From Bacillota bacterium (GTDB lineage Bacteria; Bacillota_I; Bacilli_A; Erysipelotrichales; Erysipelotrichaceae), in contig JAEWFD010000034.1 in the NCBI GenBank assembly GCA_023388995.1, positions 1-64,000 on the forward strand: a stretch of 64,000 nt of DNA, given 5' to 3'. A program made the position numbers and the translations under genes. The notes under the pieces were generated by a model. That model was not told where the DNA came from. It made no database searches and was given only the letters and a program-made list of their open reading frames with translations. Of the stretch, positions 19,342-27,432 are shown one piece after another (position 1 is the stretch's first letter; every line of letters begins with the position of its first letter).

Positions 19342-19608
19342 TCATGGCTTTAAACTCTCAATGAACCACCTCTGGCCAACATCTAGCGCTGTATTCCCTC
19401 TCTCAAAGAAAAGCGTACGCTCATAGCCTCCGATCATACATTTATACATCGTACCGCCTCCTCCCACCTTCGAGTATGCTTGGTGTTTTATTTGTAATAT
19501 CTTGTCAACATCATATGTTATGCCATGGTCCCAAATGATTTTTAATGGCATTACATTACCCCCTTTATCAAACCTAGCAATTACCTCAACATACCGTTTA
19601 TAAAGCAT
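19342..19608 (-). CDS. Small conserved-type protein, unknown function
   Basis: About 88 residues starting MLYKRYVEVIARFDK. It resembles a small Firmicute family with a pattern of FDKxGNxxPxxIxWxDG, a central VGGGGTxYxC segment, and a C-terminal RWFxE, often met near mobile DNA-repair genes. No function is established that I know of. GAGGTGAT lies directly ahead of the ATG at 19608, which decides the start over a longer ORF. Confidence 0.65.
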   Translation of the reverse strand: MLYKRYVEVIARFDKGGNVMPLKIIWDHGITYDVDKILQIKHQAYSKVGGGGTMYKCMIGGYERTLFFERGNTALDVGQRWFIESLKP

Positions 19609-19661
19609 ACGGATCACCTCTATATTTATTATGATCATATCATTTTCCTGCTAAATAAAAA

Positions 19662-19677
19662 AGCCTCTTATGAGGCT
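19662..19677 (-). terminator. Hairpin terminator
   Basis: AGCCTC-TTAT-GAGGCT followed on the minus strand by a run of T residues. It lies downstream of the DUF3800 pair, behind another terminator. Confidence 0.65.
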
Positions 19678-19726
19678 GAGAAGTAGTTGTTCTAGATGTA
19701 TAAACACTCATTCTTAAATAAAAAAA

Positions 19727-19751
19727 TCTCAAAAGAAAAATTACTTTGAGA
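19727..19751 (-). terminator. Terminator of the DUF3800 operon
   Basis: TCTCAAA/TTTGAGA stem followed on the minus strand by a T-rich run. Confidence 0.65.
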
Positions 19752-19835
19752 ATAGGGTCAAATTACCGCTTGACTATCTTACCACTCCAAATCAAACAAG
19801 TCAATAAAAAATTATAATAATATTTGAAAAAGTTG

Positions 19836-19863
19836 TTGACTTTATGTTCCTAGGTATTATAAT
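19836..19863 (+). promoter_or_regulatory. Strong sigma-A-type promoter of a candidate small RNA
   Basis: TTGACT (19836-19841), 16 bases, TATAAT (19858-19863). No coding gene follows; a terminator follows about 80 bases later. Confidence 0.7.
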
Positions 19864-19869
19864 AACAGT

Positions 19870-19957
19870 AAGAAGACCTTGTGTCATCTTAATTAATCAC
19901 TCATCTACCATGTTGTAGAAGGAGCCCAGAATCCCGCATAGCGAGATTCTTTTTTTA
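19870..19957 (+). ncRNA. Candidate small RNA (about 88 nt)
   Basis: Lies between a near-consensus promoter and a strong terminator: AGAATC (19928-19933) and GATTCT (19945-19950) with inner CGC/GCG pairs, then T residues to 19957. I see no reading frame with a ribosome site inside. Its 3' end meets the stop codon of the convergent 190-residue gene. It resembles no RNA family I recognise. Confidence 0.55.
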
Positions 19958-20527
19958 TGTTTTGCTTCTTATGTAGTTGTCATAATCTATATCAAAACTA
20001 TTCTTGCGATATATATAAAACACTGGATATGCTGTAACTAAATTATAAAATTTTGGGCCTTTTTTGAAGATGGCAACATAATCAATAATTCCATTTTCAT
20101 ATCTGATAAAATCTAAACTGTCTTTCTTCCAATGTTTTATATGTGCATTGTTTGCATTAGCTAGATTGATGATATCTATTAAAAAAAGGACTCTTAAAGC
20201 TCTGTAATGGCAAACATTCCTTGATTTACCATCACTTAATAAAACAACATCTCTTTTCTTAACACAATTTTTCTGACAAAGATGATAACTGATATCGTTA
20301 TAACATGGAAATACATCAAAGCGTTTACTGTTCTCAAGTCCTATCATATGCCAAAAAATTTCAAATTTTGAATCTATTACTTTTTGACAATCAATATAGA
20401 CAAAATCTCCATATAACTTAGGTCTGGCGTCTTTATTCAAAACGTGCAATTTAAATTCCTCATATATACTATCTATAGTATCACACGTCAATAACTTCAA
20501 TGTGTCTTTTTCTTCTATAGTACTCAT
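19955..20527 (-). CDS. Partner of DUF3800 protein; possible nuclease-like fold
   Basis: 190 residues, no signal peptide or membrane segment. The C-terminal half has the order HYRALRVLFLIDII, HIKHWKKDS, DFIRYENGIIDYVAIFKK, FYNLVTAYPVFY. Basic residues, a tryptophan strand and a final LVTAY strand in this order recall Barnase/EndoU/RelE-like (BECR) RNase domains. That is a pattern impression, not an established match. The start overlaps the DUF3800 stop by 4 bases, so the two are translationally coupled and likely act together. Confidence 0.55.
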   Translation of the reverse strand: MSTIEEKDTLKLLTCDTIDSIYEEFKLHVLNKDARPKLYGDFVYIDCQKVIDSKFEIFWHMIGLENSKRFDVFPCYNDISYHLCQKNCVKKRDVVLLSDGKSRNVCHYRALRVLFLIDIINLANANNAHIKHWKKDSLDFIRYENGIIDYVAIFKKGPKFYNLVTAYPVFYIYRKNSFDIDYDNYIRSKT

Positions 20528-21237
20528 AAGGAACTCCTCACTCTAAACATAAAGATATCAACTTTTTCTTTTCCCCTTTGATTGCCAAATTTGAAACTCT
20601 CTCCCATATAGTCCATCAGTAGATCAACCAGAATATTTTTACCAGAATTTGAATTTTCACGATTATGCAACCCATTATGATAGTAAGAAAGACCGCCAAT
20701 TAACAAATCAACAATTTGTAGTATTTCTGAGTCCTGTGAACGAATTTGACTTATATCTTTAATAACTTCTCCTCGAAAATCATATATATTATTACTCAAT
20801 ACCTCTTTAAGTTTTCTTAATCGTGGACCGCCCTGTGTATCCTTAACATCTACAAATACATTATAGCAATCATTATAACCAATTAATGGATCTAATAAAT
20901 AGAAGTAAGATTTGTAATACCAAAGGTTATGATCTCCACCGTTATATTTCGCATGATTCAAATCAGCCTTGTTTGGTATTAAAACTGCTCTAAAATTCAA
21001 TTTTTCATTTGAGAAAAAATACTTAATAATTTCAACGTAAAAAAGTTGCTGTGATTTTGATACATTGGTCCACTTAATTTCTCTCCAAGGAGATATTTTA
21101 TGATCCATTTTTATTTTTCTGATTTCATCATTTATTATTTTCACACACTCTTTTTCACAGCTTATTGCTCCAAGTAGCATTACTTTACTATTGTCATGCT
21201 CTAAATGACAGCTTTCATCACAATATATATTTATCAT
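20524..21237 (-). CDS. DUF3800-domain protein
   Basis: About 237 residues. N-terminal INIYCDESCHLE is the DUF3800 signature (Asp-Glu acidic pair). Further acidic positions are in VFVDVKDT and in SEILQIVDLLIGGLSYY near the end. DUF3800 proteins are thought to have an RNase H-like fold and are frequent in phages and defence islands. The ATG at 21237 has AGGGGG upstream; the longer ORF start lacks support. First gene of a two-gene unit at the cargo end of the prophage. Confidence 0.8.
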   Translation of the reverse strand: MINIYCDESCHLEHDNSKVMLLGAISCEKECVKIINDEIRKIKMDHKISPWREIKWTNVSKSQQLFYVEIIKYFFSNEKLNFRAVLIPNKADLNHAKYNGGDHNLWYYKSYFYLLDPLIGYNDCYNVFVDVKDTQGGPRLRKLKEVLSNNIYDFRGEVIKDISQIRSQDSEILQIVDLLIGGLSYYHNGLHNRENSNSGKNILVDLLMDYMGESFKFGNQRGKEKVDIFMFRVRSSL

Positions 21238-21318
21238 TGTAGTAAACCCCCTAATAATAAACTTATTATAAATCATACAAACATATAAATAAATACATAA
21301 ATATAAAAAAACCTCCCA

Positions 21319-21960
21319 TCATAGGAGGTCAATTACTTGTTGTAGCAGTTTCTTTGCTTTTTCTATATTATTCTCTTTAGGTGATTCTGTAATCGGCTCA
21401 TCCGGGAGTTGCAACAACCTTTCCATGCCCCACCCCATTGCTTTTTGGTGCGGATACAGATGGTAGATGGTCAGAGGATCAACCGCGTACTTTTCCCGGT
21501 CGGAAAATTTGTATGAGTAGTATTTCTTCCCATTAAACCAAACGTTGGCCGGAACAATCCATGTTTCCGTATGATCGTGATTGCCGCTGGCATTACCGGT
21601 CATGCCTTCCATGGCCACCGGCTGATCACGTTTAACCAACTCACCCACTTTTACAAAAAACTTGGAGCAGTGGGAGTGCTTGGTAAGCAGCACAGATCCA
21701 TCATCAAACAATCCACCATGTGCCAGGATCAACGTCTTGCAGCCTGTGCCGTCATTTTCCGTAAGGTAGATGCACTTGCCATCAGCCGGGGCCACGATCT
21801 GCTCACTGCCGGTATTGAGACCCATATAATCATTTCCGAAATGAAAATCACTGGCAAGTTTACCATTAAGCGTAAACGTGCGTTTTCCGAATAGGCAATT
21901 TTGGTTGAGCAGCTGCACGTTATTCATCGGAAACTGCGGATATTGGACCAGCGTACTCAT
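21319..21960 (-). CDS. Phage endolysin, M23 (LytM-like) metallopeptidase
   Basis: 213 residues, no signal peptide. Zinc motifs of M23 peptidases are visible: DFHFGNDYMG (first His and Asp) and GNHDHTETW (HxH). Between them lies VGELVKRDQPVAMEGMTG, the usual M23 strand pattern. A helical C-terminal tail may bind cell wall. It cuts peptidoglycan cross-links at lysis, after release by the holin encoded just upstream. The start overlaps the previous stop (ATGA). Confidence 0.85.
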   Translation of the reverse strand: MSTLVQYPQFPMNNVQLLNQNCLFGKRTFTLNGKLASDFHFGNDYMGLNTGSEQIVAPADGKCIYLTENDGTGCKTLILAHGGLFDDGSVLLTKHSHCSKFFVKVGELVKRDQPVAMEGMTGNASGNHDHTETWIVPANVWFNGKKYYSYKFSDREKYAVDPLTIYHLYPHQKAMGWGMERLLQLPDEPITESPKENNIEKAKKLLQQVIDLL

Positions 21961-22376
21961 TTCTCATTACCCAGGATGCCCATGGATCCATGCAACGCAT
22001 CCACCAGCTGCTTGTGATCACCGTCAGAGACTCCTTGCAGCTGCTTTAAACTTTTAGGGGTATAGTTGATAATCTTTTGCTCTTTGAGCGCTGTGTAGAT
22101 TGCAGGAGCACCCAGAAATGCCAGAAACGACACCCACAGCGCAGAAACGAACGCAGCGAATGTCAAAGTATCAAGCGTTGGAAAATCGCCGTAAAACGTT
22201 AAATAAAATGGAATCCCGATGCCAAATGCCAACAGTAAATTGGCGATCCAAATCTGATAATCATTTTTGATAAATGGCAGCTGCTTGATGCGCTGCAGCG
22301 CGGCCATCAGGAATACCGACAGTGTGCCGGCGATTAAAAGTAGCTGCCAGAGCAGCTCAGGGATTAAATATTCCAT
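21957..22376 (-). CDS. Phage membrane protein of the lysis module (holin-like)
   Basis: About 139 residues. Three to four membrane segments in the first 100 residues (LLWQLLLIAGTLSVFLMAAL, IWIANLLLAFGIGIPFYLTFY, LTFAAFVSALWVSFLAFLGA), then a soluble tail. It lies between a classical holin and the endolysin, so it may be a second holin or an antiholin. GGAAGAGGTG precedes the ATG at 22376; a GTG at 22382 is an alternative. Confidence 0.7.
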   Translation of the reverse strand: MEYLIPELLWQLLLIAGTLSVFLMAALQRIKQLPFIKNDYQIWIANLLLAFGIGIPFYLTFYGDFPTLDTLTFAAFVSALWVSFLAFLGAPAIYTALKEQKIINYTPKSLKQLQGVSDGDHKQLVDALHGSMGILGNEK

Positions 22377-22378
22377 AC

Positions 22379-22807
22379 TCACACCTCTTCCTTCTTTGTG
22401 TAATCTTTTTTGTTACCTTCTTTAAGTTGCTCCAAAGCATCCTGCAATTTTTGAGGTATCGGAACACCCAAAGCCGCACAGTTCTCAATTAAGCTAAGAC
22501 CTTCGTTTGATATAAAGTAATAGCAAACTAAAGTGCGGAATACCCAAGTACCGCTGTTCATCATGCGATCAAGCGCCACCGCTACAATGAGCAGCACAAA
22601 TATAGTCAATTTCCGGGTAATTCCCCGAAATCCAATATCTGATGAAAGCTCCTTGTTGATCCATGCCCGAATCAGCCCTGTAGCATAATCTAAGACAAGA
22701 AACATCACCAACACTACAACCGCTATATCCCAGCCTCCAAACAGCCAGGTAATCAATGCTCCAATGGTTGCTACGCAAATATTAAATATTTGTTCATATT
22801 TTTCCAT
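22379..22807 (-). CDS. Phage holin, toxin secretion/lysis family (Phage_holin_4_1 type)
   Basis: 142 residues. Membrane segments near the start (FNICVATIGALITWLFGG, VVVLVMFLVLDYATGLIRAW) followed by the family's DIGFRGITRKLTIFVLLIVAVALD and YFISNEGLSLIENCAALGVPIP signature, then a charged tail. It makes the membrane hole that lets the endolysin out. Confidence 0.92.
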   Translation of the reverse strand: MEKYEQIFNICVATIGALITWLFGGWDIAVVVLVMFLVLDYATGLIRAWINKELSSDIGFRGITRKLTIFVLLIVAVALDRMMNSGTWVFRTLVCYYFISNEGLSLIENCAALGVPIPQKLQDALEQLKEGNKKDYTKKEEV

Positions 22808-22853
22808 TACTCATACCGTCATTCCTTTCATGTAAAAGGAGCCACGCCGGCTC

Positions 22854-23018
22854 CTAAGCAAGTAATGCATTTAGTTGATTATATTCTTGTTCACTAATAC
22901 GATTGGCAAGCAGAAATACATCCATCTTTTTCAGTGTCGATTCCTTATAAGACTCTGTCAATGGCCCCTTACTCTTTTGATTAGTGATTGTTTTTTCCAA
23001 CATTTCAAATGTGCTCAT
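22854..23018 (-). CDS. Small XkdX-like phage protein
   Basis: 54 residues starting MSTFEMLEK, with AAGGAGGC ahead of the ATG. The C-terminal VFLLANRISEQEYNQL resembles the end of XkdX-type proteins that lie between tail-fibre and holin genes in many Firmicute phages. Function unknown. Confidence 0.65.
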   Translation of the reverse strand: MSTFEMLEKTITNQKSKGPLTESYKESTLKKMDVFLLANRISEQEYNQLNALLA

Positions 23019-23032
23019 ATGCTGCCTCCTTT

Positions 23033-23338
23033 CTATAAACCTAATTCATTCAATGCGACAAGATACTCACTGTTTAGTGCCGCTTGCAATGCTGCATCTT
23101 CGATGCGATCCGATTGCGTTGTCTCATGTACAACCGGCTCCGGATCGATTTCCTCAAACGATTGTGTATCATGGACATATCGCTTGCCCATGATATTTGC
23201 ACCCCGATACGCTTCGGGAATTAAAAAAGTCAAGTCTGGCTGACTTGGCCCGTCTTGTATCCCTGTGACAACCAGGGCATTTTTGACTTCGATACCGTAT
23301 TGCTTGACAGTACAAATTTCGGTTGTAAAATACTTCAC
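23033..23338 (-). CDS. Small phage tail-region protein
   Basis: About 101 residues, beta-rich at the start (VKYFTTEICTVKQYGIEVKNALVVTGIQ) and helical at the end (EDAALQAALNSEYLVALNELGL). Not recognised. AAAGGAG points to a GTG start at 23338; a GTG at 23347 overlaps the ribosome site. Confidence 0.6.
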   Translation of the reverse strand: MKYFTTEICTVKQYGIEVKNALVVTGIQDGPSQPDLTFLIPEAYRGANIMGKRYVHDTQSFEEIDPEPVVHETTQSDRIEDAALQAALNSEYLVALNELGL

Positions 23339-23353
23339 TTCAATCACTCCTTT

Positions 23354-23814
23354 CTAATCAAGTTCTACTAACATCCAGTACAGAATTACTGAATCAAGAG
23401 CGTTAAATCTTATCGAATTATTTAGTACTCGATACGCCTTCATACCATCATTCCCATCCGGGAAAACAAATAATAAACACTTGCTTGTATTCACTGTCGC
23501 AATAGGAATAGTGACTTCTGTCCATGAAGTTGAAGAAACTGTAGTCGTAAAATAACCCCACTGAATCGATTTATAATTTGGAATTTCATATTCAACAATT
23601 TCATAAGTTCTTGTGGCTCCGTGTGTTTTCGCTAGAGTAGTGGGCGTGATAATAAAATTATCCGCAAAAGCTCTGCTATCAGTTCCGTAGACCATGCAAA
23701 ATTCCGGATTTACTTCCATCAATAAAGTGGTCGGCAATGTTCCTGAAAGCGTTACTAGTTGCTTGCTTTTAACGCTCCCCCCCAGATGCATATTATTTGT
23801 GTGTTTATCAACAT
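23354..23814 (-). pseudogene. Tail-tip protein, out of frame at a G7 tract (possible phase variation)
   Basis: The real start is probably the ATG at 23814, which has GAGGAGGG five bases ahead. It reads MLINTQIICIWG and then hits a stop after a run of seven G (23777-23783). With one more G the frame would join the 145-residue ORF below (GGSVKSKQLVTLSG...). That joined N-terminus parallels the next gene upstream (SWINTPIIMGGGGLEIKRV). The in-frame ATG at 23791 has no ribosome site. So this copy is off, frameshifted during translation, or a sequencing error. Confidence 0.7.
23777..23783 (-). repeat. Homopolymer tract (G7 on the coding strand)
   Basis: Seven G residues at codons 11-13 of the tail-tip gene. 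Such tracts slip easily during replication. See the gene entry. Confidence 0.85.
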
Positions 23815-23826
23815 ATTATCCCTCCT

Positions 23827-24381
23827 CTATAAGCTCTCGATTACATTCCAAAACCAAGAAATGGTACCATTCCAGTTTTGAGGTTTGTATATCCCCGCAA
23901 TTAATGTATTACCATCTGAATTAAGATATCCTGGCATAGACCATGCAGTGGGCACTCTTCCAAAACAATGTGAAATGACTGTGCTTTTATTAGGTTCTAC
24001 TGTCGCAATATTTGCTATAGCAAGCTGTCCATAAATATAGCTATTTGGATGTTCGTATTGCATGGAAACATATCCTTTTTGAATTGATTTAAAAGTCCCT
24101 TCTACATATTCTGTAATAACGAACGTTACTGCCGAAGCAAAGTTTGACTTAACGGATATTGTATTGGCTGCTGACGTGTATTGGTAGCCTAGTAAATTCA
24201 CCTCACCATAACTCGACCCTTTAAAGTTTATACTCACAGTGCAATTGGCGTAGATACAATCAGTGGGCAACGTAACAGTTGCCCATAAACCAGCACCATT
24301 TGGAACATCATAATAATACAGGACTCTTTTTATTTCTAATCCACCACCACCCATAATAATTGGGGTATTTATCCAAGACAT
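23827..24381 (-). CDS. Phage tail-tip/receptor-type protein
   Basis: 184 residues, almost all beta-strand pattern. The N-terminus (SWINTPIIMGGGGLEIKR) matches the start of the frameshifted gene downstream, so the two are related modules. Both also share a segment like YxxxEYxxxxxKSIQxGY. The position between the upper baseplate protein and the holin suggests a tail-tip or receptor-recognition protein. Not assigned to a named family. Confidence 0.6.
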   Translation of the reverse strand: MSWINTPIIMGGGGLEIKRVLYYYDVPNGAGLWATVTLPTDCIYANCTVSINFKGSSYGEVNLLGYQYTSAANTISVKSNFASAVTFVITEYVEGTFKSIQKGYVSMQYEHPNSYIYGQLAIANIATVEPNKSTVISHCFGRVPTAWSMPGYLNSDGNTLIAGIYKPQNWNGTISWFWNVIESL

Positions 24382-24393
24382 ATCATCACCTCC

Positions 24394-25434
24394 CTATGCC
24401 TTATCCATGATCACAATCGCCACAGGGAGATTCATCGTTGGCTTTTGCTTAGTAGCAGTAAACGTCACTTGGTTGGCAGCCTCGGCAGACATCAGTACCT
24501 CACATTTCCCCCACTCTTTTACTTGATCGTAATTAACAGGATTAAGGCCACCTTTAGCGACTTTGCTTGCTGGAACATGCCCGGTGGCAATCACATTCTG
24601 GGTCCATGGGCCATTGCCAGCCCATCCTGCAGATGTAAGGGTTGCGGTGACAGCAATTGCTTTAGCGGATTTAGCTGCAACAGAATTTGATAGTGTAACT
24701 ATTTCACTTTTATCAGCTTTGTTTGCGGATAACCCGTTAATCAAATTCAAAATATTTCCAATCGCATCACCGTCTAAGACAGTTTTAATGCCTGCAAACC
24801 ACAAATCAAATGCTGATTGGTTTACTTGTAACATTGAAACAAGCTGTTCACTGATCAACCGTGTATCAGCTTGCATGGATGATCCGACAAGTCCACACAA
24901 AGGTTTTCCATCTACAGGACATAATATAGTGTTAAGCCGATGATCGACTATATTTGCCGGCGATACGTTAGAGGCTGCCGGTGACAGGGTGACCGTTGCT
25001 ATCAGTATTTGATATCGATAGGCTGTCCTTGTCAGTGAATTTTGCACTGCAATTCCAGGTCCTCGATTTTGTGCAATTGTTTGTACTTTTTGGGTAACGA
25101 GATTCAAGTCAATTACGATATCAATTGTTTTAGTTGTTGCATCTGATTCTAGTGAAATGACTTTATCTACCGTATTTATATATTGCACTCCTTCAAGTGA
25201 GGCTAATCCTTTTGATACTACTACCGTCAATCCACTGCCAGCAGTTACCTTTAGAGATTGACCTACATATACTTGGGGGTCTAGTACGCTGCCCTGGATA
25301 ATGCGTATCTGCGGAAACACGCCATTTGTAAACATGGCCATGTTAAACATCCGCTGCTCGGCCGCACTATACTGGTATTCTTCTGGATCTGCAGCCTGTG
25401 AATCATAATCAAATGGCATTCCGTATTCGGCCAT
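24394..25434 (-). CDS. Baseplate/tail-fibre-like structural protein
   Basis: 346 residues. Starts MAEYGMPFDYDSQAADPEEYQYSA, then a beta-rich stretch around GLTVVVSKGLASLEGVQY and TLSPAASNVSPANIVDHRLN, a helical middle, and a C-terminal GWAGNGPWTQNVIATGHVP segment. The DHRLNT pattern is common in structural proteins that join tail-tip and fibre modules. A role in host attachment is inferred from position. Confidence 0.7.
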   Translation of the reverse strand: MAEYGMPFDYDSQAADPEEYQYSAAEQRMFNMAMFTNGVFPQIRIIQGSVLDPQVYVGQSLKVTAGSGLTVVVSKGLASLEGVQYINTVDKVISLESDATTKTIDIVIDLNLVTQKVQTIAQNRGPGIAVQNSLTRTAYRYQILIATVTLSPAASNVSPANIVDHRLNTILCPVDGKPLCGLVGSSMQADTRLISEQLVSMLQVNQSAFDLWFAGIKTVLDGDAIGNILNLINGLSANKADKSEIVTLSNSVAAKSAKAIAVTATLTSAGWAGNGPWTQNVIATGHVPASKVAKGGLNPVNYDQVKEWGKCEVLMSAEAANQVTFTATKQKPTMNLPVAIVIMDKA

Positions 25435-25438
25435 ATCG

Positions 25439-26548
25439 TCACACTCCTTTGTTTTTAAGTTTTTGATTGATCAGATCCAATAGTTTTGGACTGTGTTGGT
25501 TAAATACTAAAATCAGGTCACTTTCAGTAATCTTTGCGCCAATAATTTGCACGTGCTGCACCATACCAAGCACTCGATTTTTTATGGTTACAATGTCACC
25601 CAAACCAAAAATGTCACCGAACCCGGAAGCTCTGATAGACTGCTCAAAAGAAAGAACATTAGTATAGTTACCAATGTCCTTTCGTGCATATATTTCAATG
25701 TCCTCAACAGATTCGCAACTTACATTCAATTGCATTTCTCTGCGGTATATGCCTTTCGGAACTGGTTCATCGCAAACAAGTTGTGTAACTGCATCTGCTT
25801 CCAAGCTGCCGCCTGATTTCGTGGCGTAAAAAGCATTCTTCCCGGTGGATGATCTCTTTTCAACAACAATTCCTTTTACATTTCCGCGCTCAACATCAAA
25901 CACAACGCGATTTCTCTCAGACTGGTTTTCGCTTTTATCGATTGCTGGCAAAACATCAAACACCATTTTATTATTCGTTAAATCTACAGTAATATCATAG
26001 CCCAGCTGGGCATTTTTCCCTACTTTGGCTAGGACATCACTCACATATTCAAATCTGCTCATGTAAGTATCTGCAGATACGCCACGGTTGAGATCATTTG
26101 CATTGCTCAAACTGATCACTTTGCGATTCAGGTCCGTAGGGTTTATCATATTGTAATCTACGTAATGTTTCATGATCGATTCGCTGCTTCCAGTAGCGAC
26201 GTCATATCCCTGCGCTCCTAGAAGCGTTGAAGATGGATAGAGTGTTAGATGGCTCGTTGTGATACCTTTCAGATCAGTTCCTGTAATCTCATATTCGCGT
26301 GTGCCATCATCAATCGTAGTCACTACATCACGGACAACAAGCCAGTATTTATGATCCACATAAAGCAACGTGTTCTCTTCAATCAAATTGGCGAACCGCA
26401 CACCAAATGGAATGCGAATAGCAAACTGTCCGTAGGTGTAGAAATTTGGCTCGTAAGAAAAATCGGAAGCTGTTGTGATATCACCTATTTTATTCGATTG
26501 GAATGTGTGTGATACTTCCGTCAGCGGTCTAAACATTTGTATTAGCAT
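25439..26548 (-). CDS. Tail-tip protein, ReqiPepy6 Gp37-like
   Basis: 369 residues. The opening FQSNKIGDITTASDFSYEPNFYTYGQFAIRIP and the middle LLYVDHKYWLVVRDVVTTIDDGTREYEITGTDLKGI fit the siphovirus ReqiPepy6 Gp37-like family, a tail-hub type protein. Part of the late operon between the distal tail protein and the fibre protein. Confidence 0.82.
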   Translation of the reverse strand: MLIQMFRPLTEVSHTFQSNKIGDITTASDFSYEPNFYTYGQFAIRIPFGVRFANLIEENTLLYVDHKYWLVVRDVVTTIDDGTREYEITGTDLKGITTSHLTLYPSSTLLGAQGYDVATGSSESIMKHYVDYNMINPTDLNRKVISLSNANDLNRGVSADTYMSRFEYVSDVLAKVGKNAQLGYDITVDLTNNKMVFDVLPAIDKSENQSERNRVVFDVERGNVKGIVVEKRSSTGKNAFYATKSGGSLEADAVTQLVCDEPVPKGIYRREMQLNVSCESVEDIEIYARKDIGNYTNVLSFEQSIRASGFGDIFGLGDIVTIKNRVLGMVQHVQIIGAKITESDLILVFNQHSPKLLDLINQKLKNKGV

Positions 26549-26550
26549 AA

Positions 26551-27420
26551 TTACACTCCTATATACTGCTTCCGATACTTGACAGTAGCAGCTGCAGTAA
26601 TATCCGGAAACCCGTTGTCAATTGTAATATTGTTGATTCCTGGCACCAGCTTAAAATACTTGCTATCCAAGTCCAGTTTGTAGTTGGCGTACTCTTCGCT
26701 GGCTAGTTCTCCGGCAGCGAACGTCTGGACCAGCACATATGGATCATTCCCAGTCCAGATGATCATTTTCTGATTCTCATGAAGGGGTGTATCTACTTTC
26801 AGATATTCCCCAGTAGTCTCATTTATCAAAGTAATGAATAATGCTGTGCTCTGTATTTCTACAGTAAGCGGAATTGCTCTTGATTGATCATTTACAACTA
26901 TTGCATTTTTAACCCATGTACCAAATTGTAGTGGATACCGCAGCGGATATTTTTTACCACCGATTACATGTCCTAATCGATGCTTAAACTCGATTTGGCT
27001 TAGCCAGTATGGATCATCTGCTATTAACTCTAACGAGCATATATGCGTTGATCCAATATGCTTTATTGGATTTGGCAATTCAAAGAGTCTACATTCGATC
27101 TGGTAAATTCCACCATCATTTTGATATATCAAAGTACCGGTTTCCTTACAATCGAAAATCTGGCAGAGTCTTTGCCAATTTTTTGTGTATTCCTGATAAT
27201 CATACCGTCCATTTAATTGTCCGGTGATCGCAATATCAAGAATGATAGTCCTGGCATTGTACGTTACACCGTGTGTTCTGTGACCGTCAACACTCATCGC
27301 TCTGGATGTGATAGCATTCGCTCCTATACTGTTCGGGTCAATCCTACGTAAGACGAAAGGCGCCGATTTGGAAAACGTGATACTTTGCCCTTGGCGGTTT
27401 ATGTATGTGCATATTTGCAT
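26551..27420 (-). CDS. Distal tail (Dit-like) protein, phage tail family
   Basis: 289 residues. The N-terminal part (GQSITFSKSAPFVLRRIDPNS ... SRAMSVDGHRTHGVTYNARTIILDIAITG) and the second domain with ICSLELIADDPYWLS are typical of Dit/SipA-type proteins, which form the hub joining tail tube and baseplate. It follows the tape measure gene, as expected. Confidence 0.88.
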   Translation of the reverse strand: MQICTYINRQGQSITFSKSAPFVLRRIDPNSIGANAITSRAMSVDGHRTHGVTYNARTIILDIAITGQLNGRYDYQEYTKNWQRLCQIFDCKETGTLIYQNDGGIYQIECRLFELPNPIKHIGSTHICSLELIADDPYWLSQIEFKHRLGHVIGGKKYPLRYPLQFGTWVKNAIVVNDQSRAIPLTVEIQSTALFITLINETTGEYLKVDTPLHENQKMIIWTGNDPYVLVQTFAAGELASEEYANYKLDLDSKYFKLVPGINNITIDNGFPDITAAATVKYRKQYIGV

Positions 27421-27432
27421 ATCGGCCCCTCC

